Made by a program: the position numbers and the translations under genes | Notes under the pieces: generated by a model | Told to the model about the DNA's origin: nothing | What the model saw: only the letters and a program-made list of their open reading frames with translations | The model's database searches: none | In this document: positions 8,982 to 18,033 of the stretch, piece after piece | How the letters are laid out: each line of letters opens with the position of its first letter | How positions within the stretch are numbered: position 1 is the first letter of the stretch | NCBI RefSeq assembly: GCF_019655855.1 | Contig: NZ_BPFX01000007.1 | Span: 124,001 to 188,000 of the forward strand | Direction of reading: 5' to 3' | Length of the DNA: 64,000 nucleotides | DNA from: Pseudomonas paralcaligenes | Lineage (GTDB): Bacteria > Pseudomonadota > Gammaproteobacteria > Pseudomonadales > Pseudomonadaceae

Positions 8982-9078
8982 CCGAACCCGCCCCCACCTG
9001 CCCCCTCGCTCGCGCCACACTTGCCAAGCGGCCCGATCCCTGCCAAAACGCCGCCAACGAAACCTTCGCGAGCACAGC

Positions 9079-9417
9079 ATGAGCGACGAACTGAAGATCG
9101 AAGACCTGCAACCCGGCACCGGCAAGGCCGCCGTCAAGGGCGCCCTGATCACCACCCACTACCGTGGCTGGCTGGAGGACGGCACCGAGTTCGACTCCTC
9201 CCATTCCCGCGGCAAGCCCTTCCAGTGCGTGATCGGCACACGCCGGGTGATCCAGGGCTGGGACCAAGGTCTGATGGGCATGCAGGTCGGCGGCAAGCGC
9301 AAGCTCTGGGTGCCGGCCCACCTGGGCTATGGCGAGCGCCAGGTAGGCGCGATTCCGCCGAATTCCAACCTGATCTTCGAGATCGAGCTGCTGGAAGTGC
9401 TGACCCGCGACGATTGA
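9079..9417 (+). CDS. FKBP-type peptidyl-prolyl cis-trans isomerase
   Basis: Single-domain FKBP of 112 residues with no signal peptide, so probably cytoplasmic. It contains the complete fold: VHYxG-like THYRGWLEDGTEFDSSHSRGKPF, the active-site VIQGWDQGLMGMQVGGKRKLWVPAHLGYGERQVG, and IPPNSNLIFEIELLEV. It catalyses rotation around Xaa-Pro bonds during folding. It precedes ampC on the same strand by 24 bases and might be co-transcribed with it. Confidence 0.95.
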   Translation: MSDELKIEDLQPGTGKAAVKGALITTHYRGWLEDGTEFDSSHSRGKPFQCVIGTRRVIQGWDQGLMGMQVGGKRKLWVPAHLGYGERQVGAIPPNSNLIFEIELLEVLTRDD

Positions 9418-10572
<1,155 letters not shown>

Positions 10573-10600
10573 CGGGCCACCACCACGGAGCCCATCCGGG

Positions 10601-12364
10601 CTATGCGGGCCTGGACGCCACCCACTGCGGGATCAGCTGACCAGGCATCGGGCGCGCGACGAAATAGCCCTGAATCTGGTCGCAGCCCAGCTCCGCCAGC
10701 AAGTCGTACAGCGACGCCGACTCGACGCCTTCGGCGACCACCGTGTAGCCCACGCTCTGCGCCAGGTCGATGATCGACTCCACCACCGCCCGGTCCCTGG
10801 GGTTGGTCTGCACGTCGCGCATGAAGGACTGGTCCAGCTTGACCGTGGTCGCCGGCAGGTCGCGCAGGTAGGTCCAGTTGCTGTAGCCGGTGCCGAAATC
10901 GTCGATGGCCAGCTCGATGCCGAACTCCCTGATCCTGTGCAGGTTGCGCTTGGTCAGCTCGGGATTGGTCATCAGGGCACTCTCGGTGAACTCGAGTTCG
11001 AGCTGTTGCGGCCGGATGCCCTTCTCCTGCAGCAGCAGGATCAGCTCATCGACGAACTCGGAATCCGCCATGTCCGCCGCCGAGACGTTCAGCGACACGC
11101 ACCAGTCGTGGCCGGCCGCCGACCACGCGGCCAGTTGGTCCAGCGCGCGGCGGGCCACCCACGAACTGATCTGGCGGATCAGCGGCGTCTTCTCGGCCAG
11201 CGGAATGAATTCGCCGGGGCCGACGAAGCCCAGCTCGGGATGCCGCCAGCGCAGCAGGGCCTCGACGGCGCACATCCTGCCCGTGGCCACGTCGACCCTG
11301 GGCTGGTACTCCAGGTAGAACTCCTCCTCCGCCCTGACCGCCTTGGACAGCGAGGTCAGCAGCGTGAAGGCGCGCACCTGGGCGTGGTCGAGCGCAGGTT
11401 CGAAATGGAACCAGCCCTTGCCGTTGCGCCGCGCATGGTCCGCGGTACTGACCAGGCAGCGCAGCCAGTCGTCGTTCCAGGCGCGGCCATGCAGGCCGAG
11501 CACGCCCAGCCCGGTGCGCGGCTGCAACGGGATGCCGGCGCACTCGATGGGCAGCTCGATCTCGCGGGCGAGGCGTTCGATGATCGCGGCGGTGTCTTCC
11601 CCCTCGGCCAGCAGGAAGCCGAAGCGGGTGGGGCTGATCTTGTACAGGCTGCGGCTGCCGATGACGCCCTGCAGCCGCTCCTTGAGCACCTTCATCACCT
11701 CGGCGGAGAACGGGTAGCCCAGCGACTTGACGATCTCGTTGAGAAAGGCCGGCGACACCATGTCGGCGGCGATCACCGTCACCGCCTCGTCGCGGCCCTT
11801 GTAGACCTCGACGTCCTTCTCGAACTTGATCCGGTTGAACAGGCCGATGGTGGCGTCGATGTAGTTGCTGCTGCGCAGGTCGCGGATGCGCAGCATGACC
11901 AGCGCCGCCAGCCGGCGCAGGGTGTCGCGCTGCGCGTCCGACAACGGAGGCCGCGGCACGGTGTCGATGATGCAGAACATACCCAGGATCACCCCATCCT
12001 CGGTGACCAGCGGCCAGCCGGCGTAGAAGCGGATGCCTGGGCTGCCGACCACCAGCGGATTGTCGCGGAAGCGACTGTCGGCCAGGGCGTCGCCGACCTC
12101 GAAGAAGCCGTTCGCCTCGACGGCAGTGGCGCAGAACGAGTCCAGCAGGGGCGTCTGGTCGCAGGCCATGCCGGACTGCGCGAGAAACCACTGCCGGCTG
12201 GCCTCCAGCACCGAGATCAGGGCGATGGGGACGGAAAAGTAGGAGGCCGCGAGGCCGATCAGTTCATCGAACAGGGCGTCCGAAACACCTTCGAAACAGG
12301 ACAGAGCCGCTATTTCATGCTGCCGAAGGGGCGACTCCAGCTGTGACGACAGGGTTGACTTCAC
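10601..12364 (-). CDS. GAF - degenerate GGDEF - EAL protein (likely c-di-GMP phosphodiesterase)
   Basis: A 587-residue cytoplasmic signalling protein. The N-terminal GAF domain (about 25-165: VPIALISVLEASRQWFLAQSGM... GMFCIIDTVPR) senses an unknown ligand. The middle GGDEF-like domain (about 170-325) lacks the catalytic GG[DE]EF signature, having SPTRFGFLLAEG in its place, so it should not make c-di-GMP. The C-terminal EAL domain (about 330-580) keeps AVEALLRWRHP, the ELEFTES metal site, IDDFGTGYS, the VKLDQSF lysine and EGVES, so phosphodiesterase activity is expected. No membrane helix. Convergent with ampC; divergent from the DUF202 pair across 301 bases. Confidence 0.92.
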   Translation of the reverse strand: MKSTLSSQLESPLRQHEIAALSCFEGVSDALFDELIGLAASYFSVPIALISVLEASRQWFLAQSGMACDQTPLLDSFCATAVEANGFFEVGDALADSRFRDNPLVVGSPGIRFYAGWPLVTEDGVILGMFCIIDTVPRPPLSDAQRDTLRRLAALVMLRIRDLRSSNYIDATIGLFNRIKFEKDVEVYKGRDEAVTVIAADMVSPAFLNEIVKSLGYPFSAEVMKVLKERLQGVIGSRSLYKISPTRFGFLLAEGEDTAAIIERLAREIELPIECAGIPLQPRTGLGVLGLHGRAWNDDWLRCLVSTADHARRNGKGWFHFEPALDHAQVRAFTLLTSLSKAVRAEEEFYLEYQPRVDVATGRMCAVEALLRWRHPELGFVGPGEFIPLAEKTPLIRQISSWVARRALDQLAAWSAAGHDWCVSLNVSAADMADSEFVDELILLLQEKGIRPQQLELEFTESALMTNPELTKRNLHRIREFGIELAIDDFGTGYSNWTYLRDLPATTVKLDQSFMRDVQTNPRDRAVVESIIDLAQSVGYTVVAEGVESASLYDLLAELGCDQIQGYFVARPMPGQLIPQWVASRPA

Positions 12365-12665
12365 GTGCTACGCCTCGGTGGGTTTCAAGGAAGTCACTCT
12401 ACTTCAGCCGGCCTCCACGCCGCCGACCGGCCATCCGGGAGTTCTGATCGCCAGGACAGCTTTTGCGCTGCCGAAATCCCTACCGCGGAGACAGCGAATG
12501 TCCGGCAACTGGCCCGAAGCGCCTCGGTGCATTAGGCTGGCGACTCCCGCCGGCCCTGCGCGCGAAGCCAGGCACTCCATGCCCGCTTCGCAGGTCACGA
12601 CGCATGGCCACCGGCCCGGGGCGCGCCGCAGCCCCGCGTCACCCGCCAGACATTCACGGTACTGC
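12365..12665. other. Intergenic region without a supported gene
   Basis: About 300 bases between the start of the EAL gene and the first DUF202 gene. Frames are open but show no protein-like composition or ribosome site. It must hold the promoters of both divergent units; I see no clear -35/-10 pair, operator or RNA. Confidence 0.5.
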
Positions 12666-13064
12666 ATGAGCAATCCTGAACCCGGCAACCCGCCACGCAA
12701 GTCACTCTCCCGCTCGCTGCTGGGAGGCGAAGAACCGGACCCGCGCTTCACCCTGGCCAACGAGCGCACCTTCCTGGCCTGGATCCGCACCGCGCTGGCC
12801 CTGCTCGGCGGCGGCATCGCGGTCGAGACGTTCGCCAGCCAGGCGCTCGAACCGATGCTGCGGCTGATCATCACCCTGAGCCTGCTGTTCCTGAGCGTGC
12901 TGGTCAGCGCCGGCGCCTGCCTGCGCTGGCTGTCGGTGGAGCGCGCCCTGCGTCATCGCCGCGCCCTTCCTCTGCCCGGGCTGGTGCCGATGCTGGCGCT
13001 CGGCTGCTGCGTGGCCGCGCTGATCCTGGTCGTGCTGTTCTGGCCGCGCTGGCAGCATGGCTGA
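12666..13064 (+). CDS. DUF202 family membrane protein (YidH-like)
   Basis: A 132-residue inner-membrane protein with the DUF202 signature PDPRFTLANERTFLAWIRTALALLGGGIAVE followed by two further hydrophobic segments, three helices in all. The start at 12666 is chosen because the family begins a short polar stretch before this motif; the frame is open further upstream, but that part looks non-coding and there is no strong ribosome site. The function of the family is unknown. It overlaps the second DUF202 gene by 8 bases, a frequent tandem arrangement. Confidence 0.88.
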   Translation: MSNPEPGNPPRKSLSRSLLGGEEPDPRFTLANERTFLAWIRTALALLGGGIAVETFASQALEPMLRLIITLSLLFLSVLVSAGACLRWLSVERALRHRRALPLPGLVPMLALGCCVAALILVVLFWPRWQHG

Positions 13065-13359
13065 CGCGCCCCTCGACGCCGGTCTGCAGGCCGAGCGCAC
13101 GGAGCTGGCCTGGCGCCGCACGCAGATCTCGCTGCTGGTGATCGCCTGCCTGGCCCTGCGCGACCACCACCCGGCGGTCTCGCTGATCGCCCTGGGCACC
13201 GCCGGCGTGCTCTGGCTGCGCCAGGGCCGGCGCTACCAGCGCAGCCTGGCGATGCTGCGCGACGAGCGCGGGCAGGCGCGCCTGCGCACCGTGCTGGGCA
13301 CCAGCATCGCGCTGGTGGCCATCGCGGTGATCGCGGCCCTGGATGCCCTGGGCCGCTGA
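13057..13359 (+). CDS. DUF202 family membrane protein, second copy
   Basis: A 100-residue partner of the preceding gene, with the shortened family motif LQAERTELAWRRTQISLLVIACLALRDH and two more hydrophobic stretches (AVSLIALGTAGVLWL, TVLGTSIALVAIAVIAAL). It starts inside the end of the upstream gene (8-base overlap), so the two are translationally coupled and may form a hetero-oligomer. Function unknown. It ends one base from the convergent TetR gene. Confidence 0.87.
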   Translation: MADAPLDAGLQAERTELAWRRTQISLLVIACLALRDHHPAVSLIALGTAGVLWLRQGRRYQRSLAMLRDERGQARLRTVLGTSIALVAIAVIAALDALGR

Positions 13360-13360
13360 G

Positions 13361-13921
13361 CTAGGGCGCCAGCTGCGCGATGCCGCGCTCGATCACCGCG
13401 TCGAGGTAGCCGGGGTCGCCGTAGATGCGGGCCAGCAGGATGGCGCCCTCGAAGTCGGCCACCAGCTGCCGCGCCAGGCGCTGCGCCCGCTCCTCGCCAT
13501 GGCCCGCGCGATATAGCTCGGTGAAGGCGGCCGCCCAGTCGTCGAGGAACAGCCGGATCGGCTCCATCAGCTCGACCTTGCCGTAGGTGGCGTCCACCGC
13601 CACCACGCCCATCAGGCAGCCGATCGAGTCGTCCTGGAACAGCTTCCTGGCCCGGCGGCCGATGCCGGCGAGCCGCTCCTGCACGGTCAGGCTCTCGTCG
13701 TAGGCGATGGCGAACAGGGACTGCTTGAGGCGCCCGTGAGTCCACTCCAGCACGTCGCGCAGGAGCGCTTCCTTGTTCGGGTAGTGATGGTAGAAGGACG
13801 CCTTGGTCAGCCCGCAGGCGGCAGACAGGGCGTCCATGGTGGTGCCGTGGTAGCCGAGGCGCTTGAAGGTATTGGCGCAGCGCAGCAGCAGCTCATCGCG
13901 GGGAATCTTCAACGGACGCAC
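13361..13921 (-). CDS. TetR family transcriptional regulator
   Basis: A 186-residue DNA-binding repressor. The N-terminal helix-turn-helix is clear (FKRLGYHGTTMDALSAACGLTKASFYHHYPNKEALLRDVL), followed by an all-helical ligand domain resembling TetR_C proteins of the YcdC/AcuR type. I chose the GTG at 13919-13921 because AGGAG lies 6 bases before it; the ATG at 14026 would place the start inside the palindromic operator. It is divergent from the crotonase operon at 14095 and probably controls it and itself through the inverted repeat at 13992-14031. Confidence 0.9.
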   Translation of the reverse strand: MRPLKIPRDELLLRCANTFKRLGYHGTTMDALSAACGLTKASFYHHYPNKEALLRDVLEWTHGRLKQSLFAIAYDESLTVQERLAGIGRRARKLFQDDSIGCLMGVVAVDATYGKVELMEPIRLFLDDWAAAFTELYRAGHGEERAQRLARQLVADFEGAILLARIYGDPGYLDAVIERGIAQLAP

Positions 13922-13991
13922 GGGCCGCTCCTGTTCTCGATCATGGGCGGTGATTCTAGGGCATAAGCGATGACGTCTCAATTTGACGGTT

Positions 13992-14031
13992 ACCGAATGT
14001 TTGTTTAGATTTCTCAAACCAAACATTTGGT
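13992..14031. promoter_or_regulatory. Inverted-repeat operator between TetR gene and crotonase operon
   Basis: ACCGAATGTTTG (13992-14003) and CAAACATTTGGT (14020-14031) pair at 11 of 12 positions around a 16-base AT-rich centre. The stretch is AT-rich in an otherwise very GC-rich area and lies between the two divergent starts, the expected place for TetR control of both promoters. Confidence 0.75.
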
Positions 14032-14094
14032 AAGTAATTTAGGTCAACCTGGCATCGCCAGGCCTGGCCCCTTCATCCAGCCAGGAGAATCACC

Positions 14095-14892
14095 ATGAGC
14101 GAAGCAAACAGCGGCCCGGGCCGCGTCACCCGCGAGCGGCGCGGCCACCTGTTCCTCGTCGGCCTCGACCGCGCGGGGAAACGCAACGCGTTCGACAGCG
14201 CCATGCTGGCCGACCTGGCCCTGGCCTTCGGCGAGTTCGAGCGCGATGACCAGCTGCGCTGCGCCGTCCTGTTCGCCCATGGCGAGCACTTCACCGCCGG
14301 CCTCGACCTGATGGAGCTGACGCCCAAGCTCGCCTCGGGCGGCTTCCAGTACCCGGACGGCGGCATCGACCCCTGGGGCGTCTCCGGGCCGCGCCGCACC
14401 AAGCCGGTGGTGATCGCCGTGCAGGGCACCTGCTGGACCGCGGGCATCGAACTAGTGCTCAACGCCGACATCGCGGTCGCCGCGCGCAACACGCGCTTCG
14501 CCCACCTGGAGGTGCTGCGCGGCATACCACCCTCCGGCGGCTCCACCGTGCGCTTCACCCAGGCCGCCGGCTGGACCAGCGCCATGCGCTACATGCTGAC
14601 CGGCGAGGAATTCGGCGCCGAGGACGCCCTGGCCATGCGCCTGCTGACCGAGGTGGTCGAGCCCGGCGAGGAACTGGCGCGGGCCATCGAATACGCGGAA
14701 CGCATCGCCAAGGCCGCGCCGCTGGCCATCCGGGCCACCCTGCAGTCCGCCTTCCAGGCCCGCGACGAAGGCGATGCCGCCGCCCTCTCCCGACTCAACG
14801 AGCTGCTGTTCTCGCTGATCCGGAGCGAGGACGTGCGCGAAGGGGTGATGGCGATGATGCAGAAGCGCGAGCCGCTGTTCAAAGGCCGCTGA
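14095..14892 (+). CDS. Enoyl-CoA hydratase/isomerase family protein (crotonase 1)
   Basis: A 265-residue crotonase-fold protein acting on an acyl-CoA. The CoA-binding and oxyanion-hole segments are present: AGKRNAFDSAMLADL, HGEHFTAGLDLMEL, and VQGTCWTAGIELVLNADIAVAARNTRFAHLEVLRGIPPSGGSTVRF. The first catalytic Glu of classical hydratases (in GGGCELA) is replaced by the GIELVL form, while an acidic residue remains in HLEV. Good ribosome site GGAG 7 bases before ATG. It is the first gene right of the TetR operator, so probably repressed by TetR. The chemistry could be hydration or isomerisation. Confidence 0.88.
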   Translation: MSEANSGPGRVTRERRGHLFLVGLDRAGKRNAFDSAMLADLALAFGEFERDDQLRCAVLFAHGEHFTAGLDLMELTPKLASGGFQYPDGGIDPWGVSGPRRTKPVVIAVQGTCWTAGIELVLNADIAVAARNTRFAHLEVLRGIPPSGGSTVRFTQAAGWTSAMRYMLTGEEFGAEDALAMRLLTEVVEPGEELARAIEYAERIAKAAPLAIRATLQSAFQARDEGDAAALSRLNELLFSLIRSEDVREGVMAMMQKREPLFKGR

Positions 14893-14962
14893 TACCCTCC
14901 CCCTGGGCAGCGGTGGCGATGACCGCTGCCACTCTTCGCAACGTCCGGCTGGAGCCCTTTGC

Positions 14963-15865
14963 ATGACCAGACCCGCTTCACTCTCGGTGATCGACCCATT
15001 GTCCTTGGTGGCGGACGACGGCTACCGCCTGGCCGCCACCCGCTACTCCGCGCAAGGCGCCGCCCGTGGCAACCTGATCGTGGCCGGCGCGACCGGCGTG
15101 CAGCAGCGCTTCTACCGCCGCTTCGCCCAACACGCCAGCGCCCGCGGCTTCAACGTGCTGACCCTGGACTACCGGGGCATCGGCGACTCCGCTCCCGCCA
15201 CCCTGAAAGGCTTCGAGATGGCCTACCTCGACTGGGGCCTGCGCGACCTGGCCGCCGCCGTCGAACGGATGGACGACGGCCGTACCCCGCTGTACTGGAT
15301 CGGCCACTCCTTCGGCGGCCACGCCCTCGGCCTGCTGCCCAACCACCAGAAGATCACCGCGGCCTACTGCTTCGGCACCGGCGCCGGCTGGGCCGGCTGG
15401 ATGCCCGGGGCCGAGGCATTCAAGGTGCGCCTGATGTGGTCCTGCGTGCTGCCGCTGATCGTCGCCTGGAAGGGCTACATGGCCTGGAGCCTGCTGGGCA
15501 TGGGCGACGACCTGCCGCTCGGGGTCTACCGGGACTGGAAACGCTGGTGCGCCCACCCCCACTACTTCTTCGACGACCCCGCGATGGCCGATGTCGCCAG
15601 CCGCTACGCCCAGGTGCGCATGCCCTGCGTGTTCGCCAACGCGGTGGACGACCTGTGGGCGCCGCCCGTCTCGCGGGACGCCTTCATCAAGGGCTATCGC
15701 AACGCGCCCCTGCGCACCCGCGACCTGGCCGGCCAGTCCATCGGCCACATGGGCTACTTCCGCGAGTCGGCCGGCGCGCTCTGGGACGAAGCCCTGGACT
15801 GGTTCGCCGGGCAAGGCGCCGCCGGCGCGCCACGGCAGCCCTCGGCCTGCGGGTGCGGGCGATGA
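14963..15865 (+). CDS. Alpha/beta hydrolase
   Basis: A 300-residue hydrolase with the nucleophile elbow GHSFGGHALG preceded by TPLYWI, an N-terminal strand RGNLIVAGATGVQQRFYRRFAQ and VLTLDYRGIGDS, and the late acid and base regions VFANAVDDLWAPP and IGHMGYFRE. It looks like the soluble COG4757 type of esterase/acyl hydrolase without a signal peptide. Its stop overlaps the start of the nitroreductase gene by four bases (ATGA), so the two are translationally coupled. It follows the first crotonase by 70 bases on the same strand. Substrate unknown. Confidence 0.85.
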   Translation: MTRPASLSVIDPLSLVADDGYRLAATRYSAQGAARGNLIVAGATGVQQRFYRRFAQHASARGFNVLTLDYRGIGDSAPATLKGFEMAYLDWGLRDLAAAVERMDDGRTPLYWIGHSFGGHALGLLPNHQKITAAYCFGTGAGWAGWMPGAEAFKVRLMWSCVLPLIVAWKGYMAWSLLGMGDDLPLGVYRDWKRWCAHPHYFFDDPAMADVASRYAQVRMPCVFANAVDDLWAPPVSRDAFIKGYRNAPLRTRDLAGQSIGHMGYFRESAGALWDEALDWFAGQGAAGAPRQPSACGCGR

Positions 15866-16590
15866 GCCTGGCAGCGCCGGACCACGCCCAGGCCGCCGAG
15901 CGCTTCCGCGCGCTGGTGGAAGGCCGGCGGGCGATCCGCCGCTTCACCGACGAGCCGGTGCCCGACGCGGTCATCCGCGCCTGCCTGGAACTCGCGGTGC
16001 TGGCGCCCAACTCGTGCAACCTGCAGCCCTGGTCCTTCCAGGTGGTGCGCGACCCCGCCCTGCTCCGGCGACTGCACCCGGTCTGCTTGGGACAGAGCGC
16101 CGCCAGGGCGCCGCTGATCATCGCCGTGCTGGCGCGACCGGACGGCTGGAAACAGGCCTGCGCCGACGTGCTCGCGTTCTGGCCCGAACCCGAGGTGCCG
16201 CCAGTGATCGACCGCTTCTACAAAAAGACCGCCCCCTTCCAGTACAACCAGGGCCGGCTGGGCTGGCGCGGCCTGCTCAAGCGCCTGCTGGTTCGCCTGG
16301 TGGGGCTACGGCGCCCGGTCATGCGCACGCCCAACAGCCTGCAGCAGATGCGGCTGTGGGCGGTAAAATCGACGGCGCTGGCCGCCCAGAACCTGATGCT
16401 GGCGTTCCACAGCCACGGCTACGGCACCTGCCCGATGGAAGGCTTCGACGAGCAGCGCCTGCGGCGGGTGCTGCCGCTGCCCGGGGACGCGATCCCGATC
16501 ATGCTGCTGGCGGTCGGCGTGCCGGGCGAACGGGCCGTCTACAACCCGCGCCTGCGCTTTCCGCTCGAACGCAGCGTATCGTGGCACTGA
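15862..16590 (+). CDS. Nitroreductase family flavoprotein
   Basis: A 242-residue FMN-dependent oxidoreductase. RRAIRRFTDEPVPDAVIRACLELAVLAPNSCNLQPWSFQVV is the nitroreductase FMN-binding start, and SLQQMRLWAVKSTALAAQNLMLAFHSHGYGTCPMEGFDE is the second half of the site. The insert between (WPEPEVPPVIDRFYKKTAPFQYNQG...) is longer than in NfsB-type enzymes. Start is the ATG of the ATGA overlap with the hydrolase gene. It probably reduces a quinone-, nitro- or enone-like compound produced in the surrounding pathway, but this is inference. Confidence 0.88.
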   Translation: MSLAAPDHAQAAERFRALVEGRRAIRRFTDEPVPDAVIRACLELAVLAPNSCNLQPWSFQVVRDPALLRRLHPVCLGQSAARAPLIIAVLARPDGWKQACADVLAFWPEPEVPPVIDRFYKKTAPFQYNQGRLGWRGLLKRLLVRLVGLRRPVMRTPNSLQQMRLWAVKSTALAAQNLMLAFHSHGYGTCPMEGFDEQRLRRVLPLPGDAIPIMLLAVGVPGERAVYNPRLRFPLERSVSWH

Positions 16591-16628
16591 ACGGCTGCCG
16601 AACCATAACAACAAGAGGACCCTCCGCC

Positions 16629-17462
16629 ATGACGTTCACCCAGATCGACTACGAGGCCCACGGCCCGATCCGCGTCATCCGCTTCAACCGGCCGGACAAG
16701 CGCAACTGCATCGGCCCGGTCACCCACCGCGAGCTGATCGAGGCCTGGACGCGCTTTCGCGATGACGACGGCGCCCTCGTCGCCATCATCACCGGCGCCG
16801 GCGACAAGGCCTTCTGCGCGGGCGGCGACCTGCAGGCGGGCCTCGACCTGGTGCCGTCAACCCCGGGCGAGATCGCCGCCCACGACCGTGGCGAGCGGCC
16901 CGGCATCCTCGGTCCGAGCCGCTGGACCGACATCTACAAGCCGGTGATCGCCGCGGTGAACGGCGTGGCCTACGCCGGCGGGCTGGAGTGGGCCTGCTTC
17001 GCCGACATGCGCATCGCCGAGGAGCACGCCTCCTTCGGCGTCACCTGCCGGCGCTGGAACATCGGCCTGGCGGACGGCGGCAGCCAGCGCCTGCCGCGCA
17101 TCGTCGGCATGGGCCGGGCCATGGAGCTGATCCTCACGGGCAAAGTAATCTCGGCGGCGGAAGCCCTCGCCATTGGCCTGACCAACGAGGTGGTGCCCAG
17201 GGGCCGGTCGCTCGACCGGGCGATGGAGCTGGCCAGGTTCCTCTGCACCCTGCCGCAACCGGCCATGCGCTCGGACAAGGAGGCGGCGGTGCGCGGCTAC
17301 GGGCAGCCGCTGGCGGAGGGGCTGCGCATCGAGGCGGAGTGCTTCAACCGCTCCATCCATCACGACGACACCCGCGAGGGTCTGCGCCGCTTCCTCGAGC
17401 GCGACCACCCGGACCGGTCCGTCGCCACGCCGCCGAAGACGCCCGGCCTGGTCAGGGACTGA
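16629..17462 (+). CDS. Enoyl-CoA hydratase/isomerase family protein (crotonase 2)
   Basis: A 277-residue crotonase with DKRNCIGPVTHRELIEAW, the oxyanion-hole segment ITGAGDKAFCAGGDLQAGLDL, and VNGVAYAGGLEWACFADMRIAEEHASFGVTCRRWNIGLADGGSQRLPRIVG. The C-terminus EGLRRFLERDHPDR is the usual CoA-contact end. The start at 16629 was chosen because the N-terminus TQIDYEAHGPIRVIRFNRPDKRN is standard; the same frame is open upstream across the nitroreductase gene but is only its shadow. Separated from that gene by 38 bases and followed by the membrane gene after 10, in the same operon. Confidence 0.9.
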   Translation: MTFTQIDYEAHGPIRVIRFNRPDKRNCIGPVTHRELIEAWTRFRDDDGALVAIITGAGDKAFCAGGDLQAGLDLVPSTPGEIAAHDRGERPGILGPSRWTDIYKPVIAAVNGVAYAGGLEWACFADMRIAEEHASFGVTCRRWNIGLADGGSQRLPRIVGMGRAMELILTGKVISAAEALAIGLTNEVVPRGRSLDRAMELARFLCTLPQPAMRSDKEAAVRGYGQPLAEGLRIEAECFNRSIHHDDTREGLRRFLERDHPDRSVATPPKTPGLVRD

Positions 17463-17472
17463 GGCGCCCGCC

Positions 17473-17910
17473 ATGCGCTTCGACCTGCTGCTGAACCTGC
17501 ACCTGTTCGCCGTGGCCTTCTGGCTCGGCGTGGTGGCGGTGGAATACCTGCTCGAACGCGGCCGCGCGCAGAGCCGCGGCCAGGGTTTCGCCGTCGCCAG
17601 GCTGCACCGCAGGATCGACCTGCTCTTCGAAACGCCGGCCTTCGCCGTGGTACTGGTGACCGGCCTGCTGCTCGTCGAGCCCGCCCGCTTCGGCGGCCTG
17701 TATGCCCTCAAGGTGGTGGCCGGCGCGCTGGCGGTCGCCGGCAACCTGCTGTGCCTGGTGCCCGTCCTGCAACGCCGCGCCGCGGCGGAGCGTGACGACC
17801 TGGCCGACGTGATCCGCCAGTCCCGGCGCATCGACACCATCTCCCTGGTCGCCATCCCGGCCGGCCTGCTGGCGCTGGCCTGCGGCGTCTACCTGATGCT
17901 GCTGCGCTAG
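17473..17910 (+). CDS. Small integral membrane protein (DUF2269/CopD-like)
   Basis: A 145-residue protein with four hydrophobic helices (about 5-25, 55-73, 78-97, 123-143) and polar loops rich in Arg and His. The shape LLNLHLFAVAFWLGVVAVEYLLERGR is like DUF2269/CopD-type membrane proteins, but no diagnostic motif is certain. It begins 10 bases after crotonase 2 and is probably the last gene of that operon. Function unknown. Confidence 0.72.
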   Translation: MRFDLLLNLHLFAVAFWLGVVAVEYLLERGRAQSRGQGFAVARLHRRIDLLFETPAFAVVLVTGLLLVEPARFGGLYALKVVAGALAVAGNLLCLVPVLQRRAAAERDDLADVIRQSRRIDTISLVAIPAGLLALACGVYLMLLR

Positions 17911-18033
17911 CCGTGGAGCCAATCCGCGCTTCTCCTGACCCGCTTCGCGTGACATCCTTCGGCTTCCAAAGACTTGCACTCGGCGCGCCGCTCGCCCAGA
18001 TTCAGGAAAGCCCGAGCACACAGCAGGAAGCCC

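Noticed and set aside
10601..12364. Annotation as a diguanylate cyclase
   Set aside because: The GGDEF signature is absent, so only the EAL phosphodiesterase activity is supported.
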